Positions 43,381-54,341 of a stretch of DNA of 64,000 bases are shown here, piece after piece. The stretch covers positions 106,701 to 170,700 of the forward strand of contig JAEUWP010000062.1 in the NCBI GenBank assembly GCA_018524725.1, in the 5' to 3' direction. The DNA is from Podaxis mareebaensis (Eukaryota; Basidiomycota; Agaricomycetes; Agaricales; Agaricaceae). The stretch's first letter is position 1. The number at the start of each line of letters is the position of its first letter. Below the pieces are notes generated by a model. It was not told the DNA's origin and made no database searches. It saw only the letters and a program-made list of their open reading frames with translations. Position numbers and translations under genes: made by a program.

Positions 43381-44520
43381 AATGCTTATTACACTTTGAG
43401 CTGAGTCTCCTGCACAGCACTCCCCTCTACACCTATTTCTCTACTTCCCGTTTTGCGAAGCTAGACTTCTCATCTTTCCATTTCGTTGACCTTTGCAAAC
43501 TATACTAGCGGTTTTCGTCAATTTGAGGAATAATATCTCTTCTGTCCGCCTCCTTGCACCATTCACCCGACCTTTTAATTACTTGAGAATTCCTGAAAAC
43601 CATCCAGTTGTTGATGGTGACTAAACCAAAAATATGGCCTCACACATCGTATGGCACTCTGCCGTTGCCGCCGGATCAAGCGTACACATCAACTCCAAGA
43701 AGTCTCGAGTCCATTAACTTCGGGCACAAATGGCCTGCTGATATACTGGCCGTGGGTCGGCACGGGGGTTAGACTTCCATAGGCTGTGCATGGAAGGCTT
43801 ATAGACTCGACTTCAAGGCTGCGAGTTTCCTTCCACGCTTCGAAGTATCACCGGCATGAGCGAGAACCAACCAGTTACCGTTAATCCAGGCCTTGGTATG
43901 CTCCTTTTTTCGGTTTTCCGCCACATTCTCACTGAATTCACTTTTAGGCCTGTTAGCTATCCTAAGTACGTCCAACCCCAGTTTGTTAAGTGTCCGTCCC
44001 AGGACTAAACCTTAACCCGACGCACAATGCAGTCGGCCCAGCACATAAATTCAAGAAAGACGAGAGTCAACCTCTGATAGAATGCCAGAAAAGTACGTGG
44101 TAATGTGGCAAACGAATGTCAGGTTTTGATGTACCGGGGCCACAGCCAGTGTATATACCGCTTAGCGACAGACCTGGATTGAGATCTTGATGATTCCTAT
44201 GATCCTACTGAAGAAGAAAAAATTAGTTCTGATATGCTCCGACGAGAGGTGTCATTGGGCTCAGGAGAAGGAGAGGTGAGTCACATATACACTCTTGAAT
44301 TTCATAGCAGATTCACTGACGAAAGAGGCAGATACGAGCGCACCAAGGCACAAGAATCTACATCTCAAGTTGGCCAATAAATAAAACGGTTACAAGTTAA
44401 TATAGTGGGCAGGCAGAAATTGTTTATATTCACTTATTCATGTGACAACGGATGTCAGTAAATAACCTCTAAAGCCATGGTGAATATGACCTGGAGGATA
44501 GACCAGGCTGGTGATAGTAT
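43381..44520 (+). repeat. duplicated segment, copy A, with decayed Cys-rich gene
   Basis: It aligns base by base with 45543-45878 plus 48996-49812, which is interrupted by the transposon. The segment carries an ATG at 43856 (MSENQPVTVNPG), an intron with acceptor at about 43947, and a PAHKFKKDESQP segment after a second acceptor at 44032. In copy A the following zinc-ribbon-like part is broken: a 12-base loss removes CPRC, and TAA replaces the codon after KSTW. Confidence 0.65.
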
Positions 44521-44597
44521 GCATACAGCGACCACACCTTTGACATCGATCGACAGAGCATTCGTTACGTGAGAGCATTAGAGTGTATTCTTATTCA

Positions 44598-45447
44598 TTG
44601 GCAGAGTCGACCCAGACGACCGTTTTGAGGTGGAACAGCTAGGCACCATAACACTTGATTTTAGGAATCTGTACCAAATCCGCTTCGAGAGAATGCAACC
44701 CAGGTTCGGCCGAAAGGCGTGTAGTTGCGAAAGAAATATGCCTTTCCTCCTCTGCGATCCTGGCGTGACAATCCCCAGCGGTGAAGTGCAGCTTAATCCG
44801 TATGATACAATTTCCATTACTCGTAGTCAAGATCCGCTGACAGGAAACATCGATGAAGAGTTCCTCGACTCTTTGTTCAGTGAGGCCATCACACAATACC
44901 TCTCTCCCAGTTCACTCCCACTCTGGAACGCGCTTGATCAGCTTATCGGCTGCAAGGACCTTCCTCCTTGTCAGTCTAACTCCAAATATCACGATACCCA
45001 TTTCCCATGTGAGAGCAGGATTTTTCAAGCCTCTTCCGCCCGAGAGAATCTCCGACAATCTTAACAAAATAATGACTTCTAGGTCGAAATCCTATTCATA
45101 TATGGCAACTGTCGAAGAATTTATGATCCCACTTCCACCATCATAGTTGTCACTTCCTGTTGACGGTTGGGTCGAAGTCGAGAAACTTGTGCTGTCTACA
45201 AACACACGATTGTTCTGGATCGCCGTTGATTATGGGGGCTGATGGGATGCCTACCGGTTTGGCTCGAACGCTTAATGAGATGGGAAGAGACGAGGCCATT
45301 TATACTAGGCGACGTGCTGGATGTGGTCGGTGGCTCAAAAGGTTTCGAGGATGTATGAACGTTACATTGTTCGCGACCGGTGGCCTCATGATCTCTTACT
45401 TAGTGTATGTTAACCGATATGTTTGGAAATGGATTGAGCCACTGTAG
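44598..45447 (+). CDS. hypothetical protein, unresolved exons downstream of copy A
   Basis: After an acceptor-like TTGGCAG, one frame (about 44607-44985) reads VDPDDRFEVEQLGTITLDF, RFERMQPRFGRKACSCERNM, VQLNPYDTISITRSQDPL and IDEEFLDSLFSEAITQYL, which looks like genuine coding sequence. A further frame at 45229-45447 (GADGMPTGLARTLNEMGRDE, ending in a hydrophobic stretch VTLFATGGLMISYLVYVN) may be the last exon with a membrane helix. The joins between them are unclear. It may have been the 3' half of the Cys-rich gene of copy A. No family is recognised. Confidence 0.35.
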
Positions 45448-45542
45448 GCCAAAGAAGTAGTGCGTCAAAGAATAAGATGTTGTGAGAAAATACCGAGATG
45501 GATAGTCGATGAACGAATGATGATCATTAGATCTCTTTCTAC

Positions 45543-45878
45543 AATGATTATTATACTTTTGAGCCGACTCTCCTGCATAGTAGACTCCCCTCTACGCCTA
45601 TTTTCTGTTATTTTTATATTTATGTTTTTTATTTGCTAAGCCAGGCTCCCCGTCATTCCATTCGTTAATTTTTACGAACTACACCACAATTTAGGGAATA
45701 TATTCCTACTGTCTGTCTCCTTGCTCCACTCGCTCGACCTTTTAACCACTTGAGAACTCCAGCTCGTTAAGGGTGACTAAACAAAAGATACAGTCGCATA
45801 TATCGTGTGATACTCAGCCGTTACCACCGGATCAAATTTACACATCAGCCTCACCTGAGCTTCACTGAAAGGCTTCTA
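45543..45878 (+). repeat. duplicated segment, copy B, left part
   Basis: It corresponds to 43381-43730 of copy A. It ends with the TA at 45877-45878, which is repeated at 48996-48997 on the other side of the transposon. Confidence 0.7.
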
Positions 45879-45906
45879 CAGTTGAGGACAACCAAACACG
45901 ACAACT
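45879..45906 (+). repeat. left terminal inverted repeat
   Basis: 28 bp beginning CAGTTGAGGACAACC. It matches the right end in inverted orientation with one mismatch (C versus A at position 14). Confidence 0.92.
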
Positions 45907-46088
45907 CAGGTACCAGCTGATGGCGTGTTTTCTGGATCAAATTTCGGCCGGGGATAGACTCAGATAGGCGAAAGGAGTCGAAATATGCATTTATTGAAAA
46001 ATTACACGACTTTTCAAGGTGGCCAAAATTTTTTGACATTTCAACGGTACATAAGAGGGGTTATACTGGCTATTTTTGGCAGAAGAAG

Positions 46089-48672
46089 TCAGTTGAGGAT
46101 GGCATCCAAAGCCATCATTGCACTCTGTGAGACATGTCGGTGCGCTTTCTGTTTTCGGACTGCCCATGCTGCTGCCCGACCGGTCAAACCCCTTTGATAT
46201 GCATCCATGAAGCGCCAGGTCCGGTTAATGAAAGAACGAATGGTGTCAGGAGGACAAGCATTAAGCCACCTGTGTGCTTCGTTCTTTGCTTCCTGGAAGG
46301 TGGCTTTGGGGGTCTCCCTGTAGCGGTATTTGACCCAACCCCAATACTGAGTGTAATGGGTTAATATCATGTTAAAATGGTGAAGGGAAGAAACACTCAC
46401 CATTTCAATAGGGTTCAATTCACAGTGGAACTTCGGTAGAAAAATACACTCGTGTCCAGCCTTTCGGATAATAGACTCAAGCATGGATTCTTGATGTGCG
46501 AAATCATCTTGGTGACTGAGTAAGCGCGCCATGCAACAGTCAATGTTTTCAATTGGGCAGACAGGGGAACATTTAGCACGCATGTGACGGACATCAAACC
46601 CACGTTCTTCAAGGACTGTTTTGAGGCCTTTCGGTTCGCCGTTAGGTAGGGTCATTTTTTGGACAATGCCCCGATATGCTGGGTGAGGATTGGATTGAGG
46701 AATGACAGTGTCGCGTTGCATTCGCTGCTTGCCACCATCTGATTTATTCATGTCCCAGGCCTTTAGTGCGTCATGGGGAAGTGAGGCATGTGCCGACGAC
46801 TGGTCGAAGACAAACAATGCCATACAGTTTGGGTGCTGCTTCTCGAAAACCTCAATGGCGTGTTCAACCTGCTTGACCAACTGGTCCATATCCCACCATG
46901 CATCTCCGTTTGCACCTGGATATATGACCACTCGAGCCTCATCAGCAACCTCTCCATTCGGCCCCAGTGACACCAACCGTCCCTCTTCTGGATTAATGAA
47001 GTCAGATACATGAATCAGACGTCCTCGACCTTTTCGCTGCAAGATCGTCTGATCTTTCTTCATCCATGCTGACTTCTTGTAATCGTTGACAGCAAAGCAG
47101 CTTTCATCTTGGAAGTTTGGTATGATCTCCCTCTCTCCTGGTTGAAGAGATGGTGGAATACGCTGAAGTTGTCCATTGCAGACCTCGTACTGAGCCATCC
47201 GATGTTCGAACTCCTTCATCTTTGGCAAGAAGACATTTTGACGATATTCCACAACATCAGCTCGCTCGTGCCCATCCATATATACCCCTTTCCTCAGCAC
47301 TGTCAACCTCCAACCAAGTTTAATGAGCCATCGTCGAGCTGTGCGCTCACTGAGAGGGCGCTTGAGATCGATAAGGAGTGCAGGAAGGATTTCAGAATTG
47401 AGGCCTTTGCAGAAGAGCCTTGGGGTGACACTTCCGGTAGGCTGAGACTCCAGCCATGTTCGAGCAGCCGCCTGAATGCGCTCATCTGTCAGAAGGGATA
47501 ATGATGGCCAAATACCCCCTCGCCTTTCCTCTGGCAACCTCTTGAATGTTTGATAGTATCGTGCAAGAGCACGGATCTTGCGAGCAAGGTAAGAACCGCT
47601 GCTTGTTGTGTGTTGGTGAGCAACTGCCTGGCTTGCGTCGATCCATCCCATCCCCTTCATACGCAGTATTGCAAAGCAGCGGAGGATCACAAGTTGGTTG
47701 ATATGAGAAACAGGAAGAGTTTTTGAGTTGTTATGAAGGTGCGTAGCAATTTGTGTCGCCAGCTCTTCCCAGCTTTCGAGACTCATTCCCCCCCATAGAC
47801 ATTCATCCAGTCCTTCCTCCCAGTCGGCTTCTTCACTGGCACCGTCCCCAGCCTCCGAGTGCTTGTTGATGATAGTTGGGTTTTCAGCCACAGTTTCAGC
47901 TGGATTGTGAAGAGCGGTTGGGGCTGGATCATGGGATATGGTTGGAGCTGGGACATTGGAAGGGTCTGGGGTGGGAATGACACAGAGAGGAGCCTGAGGA
48001 GTACTGTCATTGAGGTCAACCATCTGGATGTCCTCAGATGACTTGGCTGCTTGTTCAGGTGTGTTGCTCGGTAACGTATTCTGCTCGGAGTTGTGATTTG
48101 ATTCAATAATGACAACGTCATCATCAGCAGATACAGCCGTGTTCTCCTTGGGTTTGAAGAAGTCATCAAGCCAAGATTGGGTGGCCCAATATTTCTGGTA
48201 GCGTCTCTGGGTACGCGCACTCTTGCTCATGACATCTGGGCCTTTGATATAATGTTTCGGGCGTCCTGAAACTCATGGTGAGCATCACTCTTTGCTTAGA
48301 TATCATAAAGAAAGGCTCACCTTGATGGACCAGTTGTGCTGTTTGTGGAGGAACCCAGTCTGCGTCGCAAGCATCTGCCAAACTGGTGATGATATTCCTC
48401 ATGAATTCCTGGTCCTCAAATTCATCCACTTTCCCATCCCCTTCCTCAATATCAGAGTCATCACTATCTTCTCCGTCCTCTCCTTCTGTTCCAAAATCAT
48501 TCACTTTGAGTGCTTTGGTTGAGACTGTGGAGTTAACATTGATAGAGGCAGCTCGGACACGTCCGTTTATGGCTGGTGTGTCTATAGGCTTCGAGAGAGC
48601 TGGTCTGTGCTGATTTCGGAGCCCTGAAGTGTTTCGGGTGGGCTGGAGTTTGCGAGGGCGTCCACGAGCCAT
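46089..48672 (-). CDS. DDE transposase, Tc1/mariner superfamily (824 aa)
   Basis: Three exons: 48321-48672, 46401-48265 and 46347-excluded remainder 46089-46346. Introns are 55 and 54 nt. The N-terminus MARGRPRKLQ is an AT-hook, followed by an acidic region, then MSKSARTQRRYQKYW. An HTH-like part (RPLSERTARRWLIKLGWR, then YMDGHERADVVEYR) precedes the catalytic core, with Asp in NFQDESCF, Asp in LFVFDQSSAH and Glu in FHCELNPIEM. Removing the second intron gives NPIEMYWGWVKYRYRE. All frames are open and the ends intact, so it may be active or recently active. No internal stop was found. Confidence 0.9.
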
Positions 48673-48967
48673 GTTGATGCAAGTCAGGATGAAAATCAAC
48701 AACCTTTTTTTCGCGTCTACGCGTCACACTTGCGTCCTTTCAACACCAAAATCACGTTTTAGCTAGTCTAGACATTTTCTTAACCAGTTCCTTGCTGTTT
48801 TTCATCATATTTCCAAAGTGGCCAAATTTTTCGGGGTGAACTGATCCTAAATAGGAATAAATAATAATCGGCTCGTGCAAATATGCTCCATTGGTTGCCT
48901 AGTGACTGTTTCTGGTGTTCTTTGACGAAAATGACCATTTGTGGTCACGGGAAAAAAGGTTCACAAA

Positions 48968-48995
48968 AGTTGTCGTGTTTGTTTGTCCTCAACTG
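48968..48995 (-). repeat. right terminal inverted repeat
   Basis: 28 bp ending CCTCAACTG. It is the inverted partner of 45879-45906 and is followed directly by the second TA. Confidence 0.92.
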
Positions 48996-49812
48996 TAGTC
49001 CATTAAACTCAGGTACGAGTGGCCTTCCTGATATACGGGCCGTGGGTCGGCACAGGAGGTAGACTTCCATAGGCTGTGCATGGAAGACTTATAGACCCGA
49101 TGTTAAGACTGCGGATTTCCTTTCCACACTTCACCGAGCATCACCAGCATGAGCGAGAGCCCACCAGTTACGACCGAGCCAGGATTTGGTGCGTTCCACA
49201 GTTTCATTCCTCGGCCACGTCTTAACCCACTCTTAGGCCTATTGGGGATCCTGAGTACGTCCAACCCTTTTTTAAACATCCATCCCAGGACTAGGCCTTA
49301 CCTCGACGCATGATGCAGTCGGCCCAGCACATAAATTCAAGAAGGACGAGAGCCAGCCTTCAATGGAATGCCCGCGGTGTAAGAAGAGTACGTGATACTG
49401 TGAGAAGTGCAATTCACATTTTTCATGTTCCGGGACCACAGCCAGTGTATATACCGCCCAGCGACAGACCTGGATTGAGATCTTGATGATTCCCATGATC
49501 CCATTGAAGAAGAAAACATTGGTTCTGATATGCTCTGACAAGAAATGTCATTGGGCTCAGGAAAAGGAGAGGTGAGCTGTACATACGCTCTCGAATTTCG
49601 TAGCGGATTCACTGATGAAAGAGGCAGATACGAGCGCGCCAAAGCACAAGGATCTACATCAAGTTCGCCAATGAATCAATTGATTACGGGTTAGTGCAGT
49701 GGACAGAGACAAACTGTTTACATTCACCCATTCATGTGACCACGGATGTCGGTACATAACCCCCAAAACCATGAGGAATATGACCCGGAGAATAGACTGG
49801 TGGTAGTCACAA
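48996..49812 (+). repeat. duplicated segment, copy B, right part, with decayed Cys-rich gene
   Basis: It corresponds to about 43705-44520 in copy A. ATG at 49150 (MSENSP-like, MSESPPVT). After an acceptor at about 49317 one frame reads PAHKFKKDESQPSMECPRCK, KST, a TGA, then YCEKCNSHFSCSGTTASVYT and LVLICSDKKCHWAQEKER. The TGA stands where copy A has TGG (Trp). Restored by comparison only, the region looks like a Cys-rich zinc-binding module (CPRC...YCEKC...C). Confidence 0.62.
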
Positions 49813-51243
49813 CCAGTAAATCGACGACAGGGAGATGGCGGGCGGTATGGCCCATCATTCCAATGTTGCCGATTTAGGTGCTGGTACCTGAATGAGCATG
49901 ACAAAGCGACATGGGGCACCGTGAGACAGTGAGGCATAGGTAGCATTAACGTAGCGAGGCAGATTACGGCATGGCGTTCTTCAAATCCAGCTGAGGTAGT
50001 TCATAACCAAAGCTCAGATGAGGCATGCAATATGCGGGCCGCAGCAGAAACTGTGGTGGATGACGTGCTCATGTACGGACGCTCCCAATCAGACGGCGGG
50101 GACGAATGGATAATTCCACAGTATGTAGGATAATCAAGCAGAATGGCTGGAAACATTCCAATAATAGGGTCTACGCAGTCCGAGCGACATAATGAGGCGG
50201 TGCAACAGAATGGAGTAATGATGCCCGCCTGTGTTGAAGAACCGTGTAGAGAGATCTGCGGTCACGAAGTTGAATCTTCCGAATACGTCACTCGTGCGCC
50301 CTGGAAAGTTCATCCGACTAGAATAATGGCAGCGAATGTCGGAAGAGTGAGGAAGCGAAGGGACTAGTGTACAGTAACATCAAGTAGTGTTATGCACAAT
50401 AGCACGTAGAGTCATCCGCGCCTCGTTGGTCAACACCGCCGTGGCAAAACTTCAAAGGAAGCTCCAAAGGGCAAAGACCCGGAGGGATGTTCCAATTCAT
50501 CTGCGCAACGAACGTGTACCGATCTACATGCTGCGTAAAAGTCCAACAAGCGAAGAGGCGAGGAGCAAGTGGCACTATCCAGAGGCCTAGCAGGTATGCA
50601 TGCGGCCGGGATGTGGGCCATGCAACCAGGAGAATATTCAGGGTCATCAGGAGATAGATAACTCCAGACGGATCACAGGTGAAGGTAAGTAGGGCTGCGT
50701 GTCGAAGACTCGAGGCGTGACGACCGTAAGTATAAATAGGGTAGGGGGAGAAGTGTGGAAGAAAGATTACGTGGAGTTTCTGGGTACCTTTGGAAGTTCC
50801 TTATGCCCTCGAGGCTGATCGGACGTTAATACGGTCCAAATAGACAACATTCGTTTATCAGTCCTACGACGAAGCCGAAGACTTAAACTTTAAGCCTGTA
50901 ATACCGCGATTAAAGTTACCAAGACTATTCCTAACTGAAAATAAGAGTGCATACGGTAGAGGAATTTGAGAAAAACGAAATCCATCAGTCATGACGATGT
51001 CGGGGGTTCAATGAATTGAACAGCAAGTCGAGAGACGTTCAATCGATATTACTACATCCAGAAACCGATGCTTTGCATCACAAACAGAGTTCAAGGTGCA
51101 GGGGAAGGGGTGCTAATATACAAACGTCCGTATCGTCGGTGACCATAATGGCTGCCGAAAGGAATCCCTTTCTAGAGGAGCAACATCAATAGTCCATCTG
51201 ACTTCCGACGTGAAACGAGGGAAGGAACATACCATAAACTGAT
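49813..51243. other. intergenic region, no supported gene
   Basis: Only short frames, for example 50143-50367 and 50387-50590, without recognisable features. Similarity to copy A stops at about 49812. Confidence 0.45.
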
Positions 51244-51798
51244 CTAAGGCTCGTCCATCCCAACAAAGCCGCCGACCACCTCACCGAGTATGCCTGTAGA
51301 AGGTGCAGACTCTGCAGCGGAGGTCTGAGATGCGCCGTGGTTGGGCGGCTCCTTGAGCAAGGCTTGCACGGCGGGTCCAGTTTCTTGAGCTGCAACGGAG
51401 GATAAGCTTGCAGGGGGTACATAGTTCCTCACAGCTACCGCAATGGCAGAAGCGAGATCCCTAGACGGCATCCCGAGGGCTTTGGCGAGATCGTTGATTT
51501 TGTCCTCGACAGAGTTTGCATGGGTTGATTCAGGCTTAACAGGTATTTGTGGTGTAGGCGGTTTTCGACCGAGTATCAAATTCCACCAGCCACCAACCTG
51601 TGTCTTGGTATGCATGAGTCGATAGGAGTAGTACGTCCCGAGGAGTGCTGTCAAGATTATGAGGGCGTAGATGAAGCGGTTCAGACGCGCTTTTGAGAGA
51701 GGTGGAGCTACTGGGCGTAGCCCCCGCTTCTCGCGCGGCGGGGGCAGGTTTTGTGTTGTAGAGGATGGTGATTGAGACTTTCTTCTGGTGATGCTCAT
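51244..51798 (-). CDS. small single-pass membrane protein (184 aa)
   Basis: An intronless ATG frame. The N-terminus is basic and Pro/Ser-rich (about 35 residues), followed by one transmembrane helix (RFIYALIILTALLGTYYSY) and then a mostly polar C-terminal part with an amphipathic helix (VEDKINDLAKALGMPSRDLA) and Ala/Pro/Ser-rich tail. I do not recognise the family. The topology suggests an organelle or ER membrane anchor. It is divergent from SDH4, with 235 bp between the start codons. Confidence 0.65.
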   Translation of the reverse strand: MSITRRKSQSPSSTTQNLPPPREKRGLRPVAPPLSKARLNRFIYALIILTALLGTYYSYRLMHTKTQVGGWWNLILGRKPPTPQIPVKPESTHANSVEDKINDLAKALGMPSRDLASAIAVAVRNYVPPASLSSVAAQETGPAVQALLKEPPNHGASQTSAAESAPSTGILGEVVGGFVGMDEP

Positions 51799-51879
51799 GG
51801 TTGGTAGGAATGAGGGCCTGAGGCCTGAGGTTGTGGAGAATCTGAAATAAAGGCGATGACATCACTTTATTCGACGTGA

Positions 51880-51895
51880 CCCTAAACCCTAACCC
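51880..51895. promoter_or_regulatory. telomere-like motif (telobox) in divergent promoter
   Basis: CCCTAAACCCTAACCC in the 235-bp space between the membrane-protein gene and SDH4. Telobox-like words are known in promoters of growth-related genes in plants and fungi. A regulatory role here is inferred. Confidence 0.4.
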
Positions 51896-52033
51896 GGAAT
51901 GCGGGGACGACCGGCAAGCCGTGTAGTAAGGCAAGGCTCGTGATTGGCGGACGGAGACTCGTCCTGCTCCGAGCCCGTCTTGGTTTCATTCTATCTCTTG
52001 CCTCCAATTTCACTCTCCTCGCTGCCAAAGACG

Positions 52034-52762
52034 ATGTCCTCGAGCCTTATCCTTCGCGCAAACCTCCCCAGGGCCCTCGCTCGTCGTGCAGCTCTCAGAA
52101 CGGCTCTCCAGGGTGCGTTAATCTCTCCATGATCATGTGAAATATCCAACCAATATGCTGATCTCGTGCAGCTCGCTATGCCAGCGACGCCTCCGAGTTC
52201 AAGTATGTTCCAGGAGGACGTGAGTAGTTCAGCTTCGTCCTGGTCACCTTCACGTACTGAACCACGCATACAGCCATCTACAAGGGCACTGTGAACGATC
52301 CCACATCATTCCCTCCACCCTCACGCATACATGGCTCCTATCACTGGGCCTTTGAGCGTCTGCTCTCCGCTGGCCTCGTCCCTCTCACCGTCGCCGCATT
52401 TGTGACCAGCGGTAGCGCTCACCCAATCCTCGACGGCCTTCTTGGCGTCAGCCTGGTCATTCATTCGCACATCGGCGTAAGTCCGCATCTAGCTCCGCCC
52501 CTGCCACTTCGGAACTGAGTGAGGATTTGCCCTCAGTTCGATTCCATGCTTGTCGATTATCTCCATCCTCGTAAATTCCCTGTCTTCGGCAAGGTTTGCA
52601 CATGGACGCTGCGCGCGGCTACCGTTGCTACTCTCGTCGGTGTTTACCAGTTCAACACCAACGACATTGGTATGCCTAAACTATCCCGTATATGCAACAA
52701 TGTCCTGATTCGACACTTTCCCAGGTCTTACTGAACTGATCGCTAAAGTTTGGGCCGCCTAA
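52034..52762 (+). CDS. SDH4: succinate dehydrogenase membrane anchor subunit, CybS (166 aa)
   Basis: Small cytochrome-b subunit of mitochondrial complex II. It anchors the SDH1/SDH2 dimer in the inner membrane and helps bind ubiquinone and haem. Five exons: 52034-52112, 52172-52219, 52274-52476, 52537-52669 and 52725-52762; phases agree. The N-terminus is an Arg/Ala/Leu-rich mitochondrial presequence (MSSSLILRANLPRALARRAA). The CybS signature is clear: GSYHWAFERLLSAGLVPLT, then GSAHPILDGLLG, then VIHSHIGFDSMLVDYLHPRK, carrying the His haem ligand and the Asp-Tyr of the quinone site. Three hydrophobic helices are present. The length is normal for fungi (about 160-195). Confidence 0.95.
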
Positions 52763-53433
52763 AAGCTTGGGAGTTAGCGCAGAGGTCTGTTCATTGCTAG
52801 AGTGTGTCCATGTGGTGTAATCTTCTCCTTCGCAATGAATACTTCACTTAATACTCACTCCATGGTTCCAACATGCCCCAGGGCAAGTTCTAAACGTCGT
52901 CTTCTTGCTGCCCACGAGTTTCGTTTGCCCCCCACCCCTTTCCGGTCGCCTACGAGCCTGCTTTGTTCAATCCGTCAACGCTCGTGCCATAGGTTCCCTA
53001 CGATGCATGTAATCCTAGGACTCGTACCATTGATCAAGCGAGCCAGACTTTCTTGGGAGCTTCTGCTAAGAGTGAAGAAGAGTCTCGAAGTGTCGATTGC
53101 TTCTATCATCCCTGGCCCGTTGCAATCCTAAAAGTGCTAATAACTCAGTAATGACTAGGCGTTTACGACCGTACTAGTAGCACGTTTGTTGCTAGGGGAT
53201 GGGTCAGATACTTCGATAAGGACGCACGTTTAAACGTGCAACTGCAAGGACAAAGCTCAGGCAGGTGAGTCTTTTCCTTGGCAAAATATGATTTATGTAC
53301 GCCACAATATTCTAGGGATGCTCGAAGTGCACCCAACCAATGTTGCTTGCTCATCCTGTCCATCCTAGGACTGAACTCATCTTGACCGTTCATACTCGCC
53401 CCTAGTCATCAGGCGTCAAACGCTTTAACTATC
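52763..53433. other. intergenic region
   Basis: The 3' space of SDH4. Contains the perfect 16-bp palindrome GCACGTTTAAACGTGC at 53224-53239. No gene seen. Confidence 0.45.
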
Positions 53434-53605
53434 GGTTGAATCTCTGGACTCGTTTTCGATCCGCCTGGTGGGGCTAAGAATATCCAGTAAATGCTCCTGC
53501 GGAGCGCCACTATGGACCCGTTCATCATCTGATAGGACAGGCCCTTCCGCAAGTCTCACCTCTCTCTTTGCGAAATAGGTGAATAAGGCCATAGACCGAC
53601 AATGG
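53434..53605 (-). pseudogene. broken C-terminal fragment of the neighbouring multi-pass membrane protein family
   Basis: The minus strand reads PLSVYGLIHLFRKERG, then in the next frame LAEGPVLSDDERV and QEHLLDIL. This matches the C-terminal exon of the gene at 54342-56433 (PLSIYGIVHFLQGG, LAEGSSLSSDEQM, REHLMDNE). One frameshift separates the two halves. The rest of the gene is absent, so it is a truncated duplicate. Confidence 0.6.
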
Positions 53606-54341
53606 CTAAATCACTATCAGTAGTGTGATGACCTTGTCTAACAGGACCCAACCCAGGAGATTCTGAGCAGAGATTCTGAGCAGACATGCGTAGTGTTACT
53701 AGCGGAGCGACCATGAGCAATTGCACCTGCTAAAGAAGTAGGTTCCGCTAATTACCATTATCCCATAGGAAGTAGGAGGGCAACTAAACACGTGAAAGCA
53801 TCTTTGGGGTTGCTGTGTCATCGCGGTGGTCCTTCTATTCTACGTTCTAAGGACTCGGACTTGAAGTTTGATCAAGTTCAAGCTCTGTAAAACTGGCGGT
53901 GATCAGCAACGCTGTGTTAAAGCTGGACGAGGGACTACCTCACAAAGATTGCATCGTGTTACGCTTGAGCAACCCTCTCGAGTCGTCCTTCCCATGGTTG
54001 CCTTCTGACAAAGCGACAAGACTAGGCGAATGTTGTCGCTTCGTAATCCGGCGGACCTGTCGTTCGTAGGATGTGTAGAAGTCGCTTGATCGCGGGGATG
54101 GAAAATGCGGCCCAGGCGATCCCTGGGCCGCCACATCGTTTACATACGGAGAACTGGGCGGCCCTAGCACGCATCGATGCCGAACACAGATTGGGTCTCT
54201 TGATGAACCATAAGGCAAATTCGTACCAGTCCAAGAGCTCTTGATTCTACATTATTACGCGACTCGTTTGCAACCGGTACATGATACTAGACCCAATCAT
54301 TGTGGCCGCACGACGCGAAGCCAACATGTCCCAGACCCTAA
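53606..54341. other. intergenic region
   Basis: A minus-strand frame at 54022-54240 (DWYEFALWFIKRPNLCSA, CKRCGGPGIAWAAFS) has coding-like composition and may be a further exon or relic of the same membrane-protein family; its links are unclear. Confidence 0.35.

Larger units (their letters stand above)
45879..48995 (-). mobile_element. Tc1/mariner-superfamily DNA transposon, complete, 3117 bp
   Basis: The ends are 28-bp terminal inverted repeats, 45879-45906 and 48968-48995, starting CAGTTGAGGACAA, with 27 of 28 bases matching. The element is flanked by TA on both sides, the target duplication of IS630/Tc1/mariner elements. It contains one spliced transposase gene on the minus strand. The insertion lies inside copy B of a local duplication. 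Copy A supplies an unoccupied site whose flank resumes at GTCCATTAA, just as the right flank does here. Confidence 0.93.

Noticed and set aside
46702..47501. plus-strand frames of up to 130 codons inside the transposon
   Set aside because: They are antisense to the transposase coding sequence.
45879..48995. classification of the transposon as hAT or PIF/Harbinger
   Set aside because: The TA target duplication and the NPIE-W context of the last catalytic residue fit Tc1/mariner; hAT would give an 8-bp duplication and Harbinger a 3-bp one.
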